Source: Sepiola atlantica
Lineage: Eukaryota; Mollusca; Cephalopoda; Sepiida; Sepiolidae
Assembly: GCA_963556195.1 (NCBI GenBank)
Contig: OY744519.1
Coordinates: 39,167,801 to 39,231,800, forward strand
Direction: 5' to 3'
DNA: 64,000 nucleotides
In this document: positions 35,749-47,930 of the stretch, piece after piece
Layout: the number at the start of each line of letters is the position of its first letter
How positions within the stretch are numbered: the stretch's first letter is position 1
Program-made: the position numbers and the translations under genes
Notes under the pieces: generated by a model
What the model was told of the DNA's origin: nothing
Database searches by the model: none
The model's input: only the letters and a program-made list of their open reading frames with translations

Positions 35749-37529
35749 TGTGTGTGTGTTCCCTGTGTGTGTTCTGTGTGTGTGTATGTTTATATAATAC
35801 GATTGCTATTGTACCGACATATTTCCGTCTAAATGCATTTAAGTGGGTATACTCTTGACTTTCGGTTGCTAATTTCCATAGTGTGCACCTCTTAAACGGG
35901 GGGAAGGTGACATAGAATTGTAGGTGCTTTTTACACGCATAAGAAGTTTATTTGGTGTATTTAAATCTCAATGATCAATTTGCTCATACCTGATTATATT
36001 AATTCATGACGAACAATGCGTGAACCTCGTTTTTAAATACATAACAGTGTAACTGAAAACAATCAGAAAGAGAAACAAAGACACGTGTTATTGTTGTCGT
36101 GAGAAGGGGCGTAATTTCCTTTTACCTATATTAAAATAAATTGTACAACTTATAGTTCGAATGTTATCGTTCGGCGTTTGGTTTCATTTATAAGGTAATA
36201 TTTTGATACAATAGTCTGCGAAACGGAACATCTTCAATAATGGTACATAAATATTAAAACCTGTCTTTGATAAATTTAGTCTCAGAGAGTGTATTTATTA
36301 AGGAAATAAGCAGTAAAGACAATATATTCCCAATTATTTGAAGACGCAGTTTTTTTAATTTATTCGGAACGTAACCAGTAGAAGATTTTAATGAATAGCG
36401 AAAAATGGATTCATGTTAAAAACGACCGAATCTGAATCATTAGAATTTGAATCAAAGGAAAATGAAATAAAATATCACATTAAAAACGTGGTTCTAGTGA
36501 AAAAGGGGAAACTAGGTTAGTCAAAAACAAAAAATACTTCATCAGATTAATTGTTATCGATGACGATCTACAAGAATACAACGAGATAATTTTATTGTTT
36601 AGATTCATATACATCCTATATTCTACCAAATACATGTACGTATATATTTATCTACTTTTAAAAGTTATATGATACAACCTATTATAAAAAATCTAGAAGA
36701 AATTCCGTCCTAGGACATAAAAAAATGATTCCCTGAACAGAACAATATTCACCTAGCTTATGGAGGTTTAAATCCAGATAAAATGCAAATACACCTTGTC
36801 TAGAATTCTTATTCCAAATTTGATCAACCCTTCTTACATGACTTTTATTTTAGAACTATCAAAAATTTGATACGTTACCATAAGTGGTTCTTACGATAAA
36901 ATTTTAATTTATGAATCTTGCTTAGGTGTGTCTAATAGCTATTAGATCAAATCCATTGCAAATATGGTATATTGTTAAATGGAACGTTGTTCACATAATA
37001 TGCTCCTTAAAAGCTTTTGTAACTACGCAAAAGAAACTGACATTTAGATAAATATTTATTAATTAATTTCTTACACTTATTGCTAAAATTTCACAACTTT
37101 TGCTTTTACGAAAGGATACAGCTCTCTTTTACCATCTTGCATAAAACTAAAGTATGCTAAATATATCCCATATTGCGACATCTTTTGTCTTGCAGCTGTG
37201 TGGTGTGTTACAATCTATTAATAATGGAGTTTATGTATCTGTCTGTCTGAAGCCGAAACTCCATCAGAGTAGTATGACTATTTATTAAGTCCGCCAGCTT
37301 CATTATATACTATTAAAAAAAAACCGCCATAAACACTACGCGCATTTCCCAATTTACATAATCAATTGCTTTTGAACTTCGCATGAATTAGTATTCGTAA
37401 ATATACACTCATGATTGTTCTCTTCAGATTTCCACATGTATTTACGTTATTTTGTTCGCTAATAATCTTACTTAGTAATTATAATTATCTATTTTCTTAT
37501 TTATTTATAAAATGAGTTACGTAGTTATG
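35004..37529. other. Long AT-rich stretch without a recognised gene
   Basis: A CA/TA/TG microsatellite lies at 35708-35790. Otherwise there are no frames with recognisable patterns. About 37220-37260 has a TCTGTCTGTCTG run of the type often found in dispersed repeats. Confidence 0.55.
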
Positions 37530-37631
37530 TCCTCTACGTCTAACTGATGAAACAGCGTACCTCCCTCTGAACGGGCGCGTTCCTCTACGCCCAGCTGATT
37601 TAACAGCGTACCTCCCCCTGAACGAGCGCGT
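37530..37631. repeat. 51-bp tandem duplication
   Basis: Two adjacent 51-bp units (37530-37580 and 37581-37631) share TCCTCTACG, AACAGCGTACCTCCC and CTGAACG.GCGCGT with about six differences. They are much less AT-rich than their surroundings. Confidence 0.92.
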
Positions 37632-37773
37632 TAATATTTTACTGATTTATTTTATTAAAACGTTCTCAGTTCGTTTATTTTCTTAATCTTATTAGCCATT
37701 ATGTTTTAAAACACAAATTTATTGAATTTAGTTTTTTTGTCAACAAAAAAACAACATTGTCCTGGAAAACTAC

Positions 37774-38148
37774 ATAACTGATTTTAGAATAGTGTTCGCT
37801 GTATTCTGTTTTTTTAAAATTGTTGATTTTAATTTACCTACACTTTTTTTCCGCTTTGAAAGACATAAAATATTACTTAGTATATTCTGACGTGAATTTG
37901 GCGCAAAACGATTGAGTGTAAAGAAAAGTGAGCAGACGATAACTTGGGGGGACACCTTTTACTGGGCAAGTAAATAACTGTATTTAAAATCGTATTTGCT
38001 GTATTTTGTTATTGTTAATTTTATTTTAGGTACACTTTTCTTTTTTCTCTTTGAAAAACTAAAACTATTATTATTTATTATTTTGTAAATTCTTACGTGG
38101 ATTTGGTGCAAAACGATTGGGTGGAAAGAAAAGCGAGCAGACGATAAC
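37774..38148. repeat. ~172-bp tandem duplication
   Basis: Units at about 37774-37942 and 37975-38148. Both begin AACTG.TTT.AAAT(A)GT(..)TTCGCTGTATT-like sequence and end with GTG(G/A)ATTTGG(T/C)GCAAAACGATTG followed by GAGCAGACGATAAC. Substitutions and small indels are frequent. Short minus-strand frames over both are shared only because the repeats are. Confidence 0.8.
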
Positions 38149-39585
38149 AATGCAAACTTAATTTTTCTATTTATTAATCAAGTGCAATATATTATTTACA
38201 TTAATTGTAGTGATAAAAAGCTCTACCCAAATTACATACTAGCGTAATTTCTGACGCGGCTGCCTAGCAAAAATATGCGACTAGAGGGAGCATATATTTG
38301 CTAGTATTAATAATAATTGTTTTGTGAGTAGATCCAATACATACACATATAAAAATATAGACATACTAACTTAGAAATATTCCATACAACACAACCGTTA
38401 TGAGATAAACAAAAAATTATTTTTTGCATTATTGTTCCCGGCAACGCCGGATTTATTTTTGTAAAACATAGCGTCACTAATTAAATATAATTCATTGAAT
38501 CCAATGAAATATTCTAACATTTTTATCAATTATTTAGATTAAAAAATAAGTGTGGATGTCTTCTAAAACAAAACAACAATAATATTGTTACAAAATCTCA
38601 TTCTAAATCAATTAGTTGCAATTTAATCCTCGCCTGCTTTCTTTTGTTTCAAAAGTAAACAGATTTGCAAATATAATCTGAGAATAAAGGATTATTCCAA
38701 TTAAAATTTGTTCTATTTCGGCTTGTGTCCACATTAGTATCCCACTGTTATAGTTTTAATACCGATGTTTGTTTAGGTGCCTGTCGTCTTTTGTTTAGAA
38801 ATAAACTGTTGATCTAAGAGAGAGTTGCATAAATCAAATGACTTAAATCCCAATTAATCGGTGTTATCTCTGGCAGAAACAATAGGTAACCTTACTTTCA
38901 GTCTTTGTTGAAATAATGTCGAGAATCTTAACGATTAAATAGGGTCATTTTTATGAATCAAATGTTTAAGAATTTGTTGTCTATATTTTCGTACATTTAT
39001 ATGTAATGTAGCGACATAAACATTGTCTGCATTATACTAATAAAACAATTGTTTTGCTTAATTTGTTTCGTTATCATTTAGTCTCTTGCAGCTTTCTATA
39101 TGTGACGTGGCTATTCAGTAACGGAGTCGCGGCTCCGATAACATATGATTGGTGATTCTAAAACCGGCCAGAACGCATAGACTTGCCAATATACTGATTG
39201 CCCCCAAAAAATCGCAACATTTTGTTTTTGGTAGTTTTGTGCTAAGTTTTGTCTAGTCTACAACATACTAAATGTTAGACAAGATCCTTGTATGGAACAA
39301 TGTAAAATTTCGAATATGACTTGTTTTGGTTTAGTAGTCATTTTCCATTTATATGTGAAGCACTAACTCGGCCAGCTTTTATGATAAATCAAAGCATGTA
39401 CCCAAGTTTTCAGGGTTAATCGTTCACATGAAAAGGTTACCATTGATGCCAAAGAAACCTTTATACAATATTAATGGGTACCCCTACATCAATTACCCTT
39501 GTTGTATCAACCCTGATTCACTTACGTCACAGTGTGTTTTCAAAACTTTTCACTCCTCATAATAATCTTCCACTGGATCATTTTT
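38149..39585. other. Intergenic stretch with a small palindrome
   Basis: No gene. Contains CCGGCAACGCCGG (about 38438-38450), a perfect 5-bp stem with a 3-base loop. This is a motif I recognise as common in dispersed invertebrate repeats, but no copy elsewhere in the window supports this. Confidence 0.45.
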
Positions 39586-41265
39586 ATATTGTCACATTTT
39601 CCACATGTACTTTTAATTCTAGTCTATGCCTCTTGCAGGTACACCTTAGGATATTGCATCCTTCTGAACATTTGCAATGAATTATCTGAATCAGTGCACT
39701 TGGAGCAGCGCTTTTGTCCGTCATCACTGGAGCAACCGTGCTCCCTTGCACCATCTACCACCTACTCAGATGGCATCATTTCATAACTACATCTCATCCA
39801 CTCAATAATATGGTAGTAAGTCCGCAAAGAATTACATTTACAAGCAGAGGGCGTTGGTGGGAGTTGTTCTGACGTGACGAACGTCTTAACCCTCGCAAAT
39901 GTCTTGCAGAGCGTATTGTATCTAATAGATGACAGGGAGTTTGCTCTATCCGCATCGAACAAAACAACCATCGTCTTACAACCAGTAGTTTTCACAACAT
40001 CCTGGTTTTTCCTTAGTAGGGAAAATGCTTTTGAACTGTCTCTCATTGTATTTTCTCTCTTGACGATTCGTTGGTACCCCAACGTCTTTCCTATTTCGAA
40101 TACCCTGGGTACCGAATCGCAAACTGCTTTGCCAAGCACCTGCTTGAGAACCTTGATAGTGTAGATGTAAGAGTTCGCCCTGTCAGAGAAAAGAATACAA
40201 TATAGTAGATTTAGAAACATATGCACCGAACAGCAAGAAAAGTGTGTGTCTTATCCAATGAGGGTGGTTGATTTGAAAGCAGACATATTGATAAGTGCGT
40301 TTGCAATCTCAACATCTGCATCTCTTACGTCACAGCAATTCTGCCGAATTCGTTCCATGATAGTCTGGATCAGCGCCGGCTTGTTTAACAAGAAACCATC
40401 TATTTTCCCGGCAAATTTTGTTACCTCCGAAATGTTCACCTTTCTTGCATTCCGCTTTCGACTTCCTGGCTGATGAGTACGGTCCTTTATAATTGGTCAA
40501 ACTTCATAGCTATAAACCACAACAGTTACTCCCCCATAGTGTTCAACAAAAAATGACACACTCATTTGCAATTGAGCGGTTGATTCCCCCCTCCTTCTAT
40601 TTCAGACGATGAAGAAGATATCTTCTATTTAGTACACTGTGCTCTGTCACTGGAACTGTTTGTGTCACACCACTGTCCAATTGTGCTTCTAACATAATTT
40701 CTGGGAGCTGCAGACAGCTTCCGTTTCACTACTTGACGGAAAATGCGCTTTGCTTCAAACAAAGACAGCAGGTAGAGACACAGTTTACAGGCATGATATC
40801 ATCCAGCCTAAGATCACCGATCTGTATGACTTTACATGACTGGTAGTATACACAGACTGCAGCATGAAAATCGCCACCAAAATATTCGATCTGACCTTGA
40901 ACTGCAGTGTCCCACTTATCTACTCTTGTTTTGTTATGAACCAGGATGCATCAGTTTCACATAGCTAACGTTTACCTCACTTTTTCGTTTATAACATTTA
41001 TTCGTAGTATCAGTTCCACAGAAAAGGCAATGCAATTTACTGCCATATTTTCCCAAAGAAACACGAGCTCTCCTCTTTACTGCCGAGTAGAATCATCCTT
41101 TTTTGAGGTGAAAGCAATGTCATTTTTCTTTATGTGAACACTATTTCCGACTTCAACAATGACTTTCATACATTTTTCGATACTTGCACGGTTGACACCT
41201 GCATCATTTTGTTCTCGAAGCACCATGGTCACATCACAGTCAAAATCCTGTTCGCATAAAAACAC
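39585..41265 (-). pseudogene. Decayed gene of a cysteine-rich, nuclease-like family
   Basis: Minus-strand fragments follow each other in an order I recognise from uncharacterised, multi-copy proteins of molluscs and other invertebrates. Near 40635 is a LLHRL block. At 40440-40251 is RDADVEIANALINM followed by TTLIG and then a TAA at the place where a GEDTD-like Asp motif is expected. At 40226-39762 are KTMVVLFDADRANSLSSIRY, SEQLPPTPSACKCNSLRTYY and HIIEWM. After a frameshift near 39760 comes an IIHCKCSEGC..LRCTCK block with closely spaced Cys (about 39680-39610). The frame 41077-41265 may be an earlier part. Stops and frameshifts throughout mark it as dead. The biochemical role of this family is unknown to me. 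Confidence 0.45.
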
Positions 41266-41335
41266 ACATTTCTCTACTGGCGACTGAACTCATGTTTGAC
41301 CCTGAAAACATACGAAAATATGTGTGTATTAGTAT

Positions 41336-41662
41336 ATGGAGCTAGTGAATTGTTTACGAGATCAGTTTTTGATGAGGTGTAACGTAGTATCTTTGGGTGG
41401 TATTCGCTTACACAAGGTTTCGAGATCATCCGTGAACTTTCAGGCACAGGAATCAGCCATCGGTAATCACCTCGTTAGTACAAATAGTTGTTCTGTTGAC
41501 AACTATTCCGATGGGTGGTGTTCTGTTTTGCACAGTGCCAGGTCGAACTACCATCTCAATATTATTGAGGCGTTAGTTATTAACAATTCCCGACCTAGCC
41601 TGTGTAGACAAAATAGTTTGAAGCATCAGTTGGAGATCTTTAATGATTCAAAGTCACCATAA
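41336..41662 (+). pseudogene. Possible GIY-YIG-type endonuclease fragment of a retroelement
   Basis: A 108-codon frame with ESAIGNHLVSTNSC, then ARSNYHLNIIEALVINNSRP and SLCRQ. The S.I..HL....C ... R....L.. EA..I....P.LC pattern resembles the distal part of GIY-YIG nuclease domains in Penelope-like and other retroelements, including the Glu that serves as the catalytic acid. The GIY and YIG motifs are not visible upstream. The match is by pattern only, so this could be chance. Confidence 0.35.
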
Positions 41663-41918
41663 CGTTGAGAGATTTACTTTTTTTCCTTTTTTTCCTTCAA
41701 TCGTTTTCTCCAATTGAAACAATGTTTCCCTTAATATCTCATTCGATTTCTTAGTTTTTAATTTATCATTCTGGCGTTTCCTCCCAGAGGGTCAGACGAT
41801 AAGGCCATAAGGAAAATTTTAGAAATTTTCTTTTTTTCCCACCCGCCCGTTTCAGTTGATTAAAAAAATGATTCCTCTGAAATTTATCCTACGATTTTGT
41901 TGTACGCGAAATTCACTT

Positions 41919-41919
<1 letters not shown>

Positions 41920-41950
<31 letters not shown>

Positions 41951-41964
41951 ACACACACACACAC

Positions 41965-42004
<40 letters not shown>

Positions 42005-42005
42005 T
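41920..42005. repeat. (CA)n then (TA)n microsatellite
   Basis: About 44 bases of CA repeats followed by a TA tract with one interruption. Confidence 0.97.
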
Positions 42006-42915
42006 CGGGAATATATTATAATTTTTAAAAATATATTTTATTTATTATTATACTCAATCAGAGCTCGTCAGTGTTTGTTTCAATAAAGCTTTGTTCTATA
42101 TATGTTCATAATACAAACAAATTGCTAAAATATACCTTTGTTCTGGAATAGAATTATCTTTGAATACAGTGCGTTTAATTCTACTAATAAGCCAAAGATA
42201 GAAACCAATCATTCTGTCTTTCGTACTCTATCTTTTCCGCTCCTTCACTATCTCTTCTTCTATCTCTTTCATAGTTATATATGTATTCATTACCTCCTCT
42301 TTATCTATGTAGAATCCCCCACTCTTTAATATTTCCTAATCTCATTTTTAGCATTTAGATATGGTGCAAATCGCTCTTCATATTAGATCATGAGGGGTCC
42401 TATATTCATAGAAATGGCGTACGTGAGCTAGTTTGAATTGTCGGAGAGGGCAATTTAAGAACTTGAGTGCGAGTTCGTATAACCTGGGATGTGTTTAATG
42501 ATTCATTCCCAATTTAATGACATATAGACGGGATTTGGCCGAGATGAAACATCTGGGGCTAACAAAGGTTAAACTAAAAACGAGTAAAAATGTAGTGATA
42601 TGATTGTTTGACGAGACAAAGGAACAATGACGTCATACTTGGGACTGTAGGAAAAATGGTTTTGATTCATTCGGTCTTGAAACAGCGGATGAGCCGGACA
42701 AGCGAATATGTATGTTACCTAAATTGTTAGTCTACCATAGGATGTCATAACGAGTGGGCGTGTCGAAATATGGTTCAAAACTTTAAATTAAATCGGTATC
42801 GACCAAAGACTTATCCCCGTCTGTTTGTCTTTCGAGTATAACACTGTCCTCGAACTTAGTAACATACTCAGTAGGTACTAAGAATATTAAATAGCACATG
42901 TATCTGTCCCGACGT
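42006..42915. other. Intergenic stretch without a gene
   Basis: No coding pattern or repeat seen upstream of the LTR-B element. Confidence 0.5.
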
Positions 42916-43613
42916 TGTTACAATCGTGAAGATAACTAAAAACATTTAAGAATTTTATTTACGTCTGTTTTGACTCCCATTTTTTTCGTAAAGAAACAAG
43001 TTTGGCCATAGATACATCATACTAAAGCGATCAACAGCTGAGAAGAGATGTAACGAAAAAGGTAGAAAACCCACGTAACAAAAGTACACGGCGACGGCGA
43101 CGACCAATCAAGAATAGAAAAAGTGGAAAGAAGAAAACATAAGGAAAATTTTGTTGGAATTATTACGAATTTAACACTAGATATGTTTGTAAAATGAGTA
43201 AAGAATTGGGTTATAAAGTCCACGACACATACACGCATACGTTAAAAGACTCATGTACACACGCACACACCGTTAAAAAAGAGTAACAACCGTTTGAATG
43301 GAGTTTTGAGCATCGTATAATATATGGGCTGCATTGAAACAGACAAGCACACACGCATAAATGCCAATCCACACATGCATTCCCCGTTAAATGAAACACC
43401 CCCGCCACATCTGCAGGTCGCTGTAAAGAGAAAACGACTGTATGCTCGAGAGACGAGTATATAATAACAAAAAGGAAATAACAGTTTAAAGGCTTGTTAT
43501 TGTTAAAGACAAACTTTTGGAAACGAGTTTCGTGAAACGTGACTTTTAGTAACGAGCTTTTAATCGATATCGTTACATGGATTGATTCGGTGTCGTGCCT
43601 TATTCTCCACACA
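42916..43613 (+). repeat. 5' LTR of LTR-B
   Basis: Strong similarity to 45936-46610 is seen from about 42975 to 43565 (for example GTATGCTCGAGAGACGAGTATA, CAGTTTAAAGGCTTGTTA). The first 60 and last 50 bases align poorly. A TATA-like TATATAATAA lies at 43458-43467. Confidence 0.7.
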
Positions 43614-44422
43614 TAGAAGCGTTGGGCCATGGTGCCACTGAACAACGTGCGGAATCCAGAATACAAAAAAGAGAAGACGTTGGGCAGTCAAGGAGAAACA
43701 CAAAGTGACGGAGACGGAGAGAGAGGCAGAGTATTAAGGTATATTCAGATGATTTCGTTAAGAAGAAAAAAAGACAGAGAACGTACAATGAATAGTCAGT
43801 ATATGGTCATTTTTTTAGAGACTTGTATTTAGAAAAAAATCTGACGTAATTTGAATGACTTTAAAGTTTTTAGTAAAATCAAATCAAAGGACATAATTTA
43901 AAAACGGCTGATATGCCGTTACAGAACGAATAGTAACAATTAAAATGGTAATTGTTCACATACGCATACACGCTTTTTATAATTGTTTGAACAGTAAGTT
44001 GTAAGTTGTTCGAAAGTAGAGGGGATATAAGTTGATTAATTGTAGCAAGCAGATAGACTCTAAAATAAGATTGCATTTAGAAAAAGAAAAAGTCTATTGT
44101 TTTTATTTTTGGTTCATGATATGTATTCTTGGTTGACAGAGAAGGGGAGGTGAAAAGGAGATAAAAAAGAGGTTTGAGAAGGTTTTTGAAAAGAAAATGT
44201 TTCAGCAATATGACAACCCAATCGCCAGAGTAGGAAATATGTTAAAGGCTGTTCATTTTGTTTGTTGATTTTTTATAGTGTGTCATTAATCTATTTTCCA
44301 GTTTGATTAACCTATAGACATCTACTGTCGTGTTTTAAGTTATTTTTTGGCTTGGATAAATATGGAAATCTTTCTATTCTGTTTCGCGTCTTAATGGAAA
44401 CTTGTTGTATAATCTGTATTGT

Positions 44423-44469
<47 letters not shown>

Positions 44470-45935
44470 GAGAGAGAGAGGTCGTGTGTTTATTCCAGTA
44501 GTTCTTTGGACTAACCCAAAGAAAATGAGTTGTTTTTCTCTTGAGGTGGGAAGTTTAATTTAAGAAAAAACAATTACTTAATTGGATGTTTAGATTGGGG
44601 CAAACAAGGAACTAGAGTAGGTGTATTGGTTGGATCATAGCTTTGTTGTAGTTGGCGGCAGTGAGAGTGGGTTTGGGTCAGGTTGTGGAAACCCTTAAGC
44701 AGGATTAATTTTCCCTGGCGCTTCTAAGTATGCATAGTATATACAAATCAGGTTTACCGCATGATTCCTTTAGAAGGCAGCCACGGATGTTTGGCTTAGC
44801 ATTGTAGAACTAAAGGTTCTATCCGCATGCATTAAACTGCGAACAGAGCGGTATGACAGAGGTATGGTCATTGAATAGTGACCAAGAAAGACGGTAGTCA
44901 GGTATCTGCTTTTTTGTGATCAAGATTAATCCGCAATTACATTGATCAATAAGCTGTGAATGATGTTAAATGAAAGTTTTAGAAATGTTCCAATTTTTGG
45001 AGTTTGGATGTTGGCTGAACTGTGCGCAAAGATGATTATCCGTCCCTCTCCGGATAGATAGAATAACGGAGAGGGTGCGAATACAAATCATGTTTGTTCC
45101 ACATCAAATAGATTGGTGTTAATTGGGGTGTATGGGCACTTAGCTGCACGTTGTGGGGACAGATATAACCATGGCACGGTCAGTTAAAGTACCATTTGAT
45201 TACATGAGAATAGTACGTGAACCTGGTTTGCTTATCTGACGTTTTCCTGGTTTGATGTTAGACATTTATTTTCACTTTTACACCGTACCGTGTAGTTTGA
45301 ATCATGGGATAGACTCCGCTACGTTAAAACGTGGTTGGGAGTTAGAAATACACGTGATCGTTCCTGTGCATTGGCGCTGAAGTGTCCAAAATGTATGGGC
45401 AAGATGTAGCAAGTGGTATAGTAACTGTAGCTTACGTGAGCTGACCATGGCATGTGACATGTTAAAAGGAGGGGGTTCTGTTTTTTGTCCCCTTATATTG
45501 CGGTTATACGTGTGGGTTTGATTAATTAGAAATGATTCAGAAGAATAGTATGAGGGTGAGATGGGCGTCGGGAGATAGCATACCAACAATCCGGGGCCAA
45601 GTAGTCAGGCAGTTTTGAGGCGAGGGGACATCAGGCGTATTATGGCGTAGTTTATCCTCGAGTAGCATGGGTCGCTTCGGAAAGGGCACAGTTAAACGAG
45701 GGCCAATAGAGCCCGATAGTCAAGTATTACATGAGATAGCCATACAGCCGATATTGATCGTAACATGAATTTTCTTACATCCCAGGATCAGTGTCATGTG
45801 ATGCCGAAGTAAAGTCTGACTGGATAAATTACATTGAGAATCAGTTGTGGTTTATCCAATTTTGACCAGTCCCAGGAAAATGTTTTTCGAAAATAAATAC
45901 TAGGATTGTTTTTTTTCTGATAAGGACGGAAGTTA
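43614..45935 (+). other. Internal region of LTR-B
   Basis: Starts with GTTGGGCCATGGTGCCACTG, which may include the primer-binding site, then a basic ATG frame (43629-43832) crossed by an AAGGTATATTC donor-like sequence near 43736. Includes an (AG)n microsatellite at 44427-44480. No frame with retroviral motifs. Blocks near 45085-45190 (TTGGTGTTAATTGGGGTG, GACAGATATAACCATGG) and 45745-45790 (GCCGATATTGATCGTAACATG) match the LTR-A interior. Confidence 0.55.
44427..44480. repeat. (AG)n microsatellite
   Basis: AG dinucleotide tract with one TG interruption, inside LTR-B. Confidence 0.97.
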
Positions 45936-46610
45936 TGTTATATTAGGTATGTGTTGACTGTAATTTTGTCGTAAGAACCACATTTGTCCACAGATACATC
46001 ATAGTAAGACGATCGATGACCGAGAAGAGATACAACGAAGAAGGTAGAAAACCAACGGCAAAACACAATACGGCAACGACGACGGCGGCCAGTGAACAAT
46101 GGAAAAAGAGGAAACGAAGAAAAAATAATTCACATTTTTTTTAATCGTAATGAAGTGAACACTGGATATGTTTTGAAAATAATTTAAAAAATGAATTAGA
46201 AAATGCAGGACACATACACGTGCGTGTTAAAAGACTCACTTATACACTGTTGAAAAGGAGTAAAAAAATCGATTGAATGGATTTCGGGCTGCATTTGAAC
46301 AAACACGCACACACGCATAAACGCACACCCACATATGACGTGTCCGTTAAAAGAAACACCCCAACCACATCTGTAGGCCGCTGTAAGGAGAAAACGAATG
46401 TATGCTCGAGAGACGAGTATAAAATGGCAAAAGGTAAATAACAGTTTAAAGGCTTGTTAGTGCTAAAGAAAAACTTTTCAATACGTTTAAAACTGTCGAG
46501 TTCCGGGAAACTTTATTTAAATACGTTTAGTAATGATCTGCTCATATTTATCTTAACATTCACAGCTTAATCCAATTCACACGCGTGTCCGTGCACACCA
46601 CTAACACGTA
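45936..46610 (+). repeat. 3' LTR of LTR-B
   Basis: Starts TGTTATATTAGG. Contains the TATA-box candidate TATAAAATGG at 46418-46427. About 80-85 percent identical by eye to 42975-43565 in the alignable part, so the element is old. Confidence 0.7.
46418..46427 (+). promoter_or_regulatory. TATA-box candidate in LTR-B
   Basis: GAGTATAAAATGG in the second LTR; the first LTR has TATATAATAA at the same place. The position, about two-thirds into the LTR, fits a transcription start region. Confidence 0.5.
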
Positions 46611-46676
46611 TGTAAATTAAAAAGAAAATGATAATAGTATTTGTTCGTTTAAATAATAAATAATACTATTCTATAA

Positions 46677-46679
<3 letters not shown>

Positions 46680-46734
<55 letters not shown>

Positions 46735-46763
46735 TATAGAAAGAAAGATGCATATCTCGTCTA

Positions 46764-46860
<97 letters not shown>
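46680..46860. repeat. (AAT)n then (TA)n compound microsatellite
   Basis: AAT tract at 46682-46732 and a TA tract of nearly 100 bases at 46764-46859. Confidence 0.98.
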
Positions 46861-46862
<2 letters not shown>

Positions 46863-47188
46863 ATTTTATTAAGGTTTACCAAAGCATTCCTTTCAGGAGA
46901 CCAATGATCACCATTAAATACTTTTTCTTACAAATATTACTTATTCAAAGTAAATGTTTTTTTCCTACACGTGTTTCACTACCAAGCAGGTACCTGTTTG
47001 GCAGATACTCAGGGAAATTACATGTCTGGAATAAAGGTGTCAACTACCGACAATACACAATGTGGCGTTGCATTAGTTGACATCACTTAAGAAGAGAAGA
47101 TGAAAAATAAATAAAAAACAAGAAAGTACAAAGATAAAAAGGAAAACCTAGAAAATATCTAAGAGATATACATTTATATATGTCTTAG

Positions 47189-47189
<1 letters not shown>
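46861..47189. other. Intergenic stretch without a gene
   Basis: No gene or repeat seen. Confidence 0.5.
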
Positions 47190-47233
<44 letters not shown>

Positions 47234-47250
47234 GGTGTGTGTGTGTGTGA
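47190..47250. repeat. (TA)n then (TG)n microsatellite at a LINE 3' end
   Basis: TA tract (47190-47230) then GTGGGTGTGTGTGTGTG (47231-47248), directly beyond the 3' end of the RTE-type LINE read on the minus strand. Confidence 0.95.
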
Positions 47251-47379
47251 GTAATTGTAGCTATGATGGATTTTCGTCTCTATTTCACACAATCACAGGC
47301 TTTGACCGGGTGAAGGCTGGTTTTAGAACGATCTTTGTGTCAGGCGTCTGATCATCTTATTATCGGCTTACCACTCAGT

Positions 47380-47930
47380 CGCTTACAGGCGACTTTTATT
47401 GCAAAGGAAAGGGTTTGCTATCGTATCGTTGTTTACCCTAATACTATGTCCAAAGCATCTGAACTTCCATACCCGCCTCTTGCCCTCAATCAGTGAAGTG
47501 TCATATCGCTTACATGTATTCACGTTGGAAACGTGCTCAAGTAGTGTAATTCCAGACATCCAGCGGAACATTTTCGTGTCTATTACGGCGAATCTTCGCT
47601 ACGCCTTCCCCGTTGTCGGTTTGCACTCAGAGCTGTATAAAGCGACGGGTCAAACAACAGTCTGGGGATCTTCGACTTCAGACGGTCGCTGATCTTGCGG
47701 TAACAGTTGATACCGGTGGTTGTGCGCCACCTGAGCCATGTCGCATCAAGTTTGCTAAGGATGCTGTCGTCATCGCTGAATGTTGAACTGAGATATCTGA
47801 AGGCGTGCGTTAGTGGAAGCGCATATCTGTCAACTAGAATGGTGACATGTTTGTTTTTCTCAGTGGTTAGATATTCCGTATTTCTGATGTAAAGCCGCAG
47901 CTGAAACTGCGCCAGCTTGTTTTTTCAGGA
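47380..47930 (-). pseudogene. RTE LINE C-terminal region
   Basis: The frame 47383-47571 encodes MFRWMSGITLLEHVSN and WKFRCFGHSIRVNNDTIA, matching the ML.W..G.T..DH..N ... LRW.GHV.R.....A end of RTE-type proteins. Upstream, in shifted frames, are WLRWRTTTGINCYRKI-like and DRLKSKIPR-like stretches (about 47680-47740), the thumb region of the same proteins. Confidence 0.75.

Larger units (their letters stand above)
42916..46610 (+). mobile_element. LTR-flanked element without recognisable gag or pol (LTR-B)
   Basis: Two direct repeats (about 42916-43613 and 45936-46610) flank a 2.3-kb interior. The second starts TGTTATATTAGG, like LTR-A, and is preceded by TAAGGACGGAAGTTA, in the place of a polypurine tract. 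The interior has no long frame or retroviral motif. Its 3' part (about 45085-45190, 45745-45790 and 45895-45925) matches the 3' interior of LTR-A at three blocks. LTR sequence itself is only weakly related between the two elements. I read LTR-A and LTR-B as two diverged members of one non-autonomous LTR retrotransposon group. The outer boundaries are uncertain by tens of bases. Confidence 0.62.
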
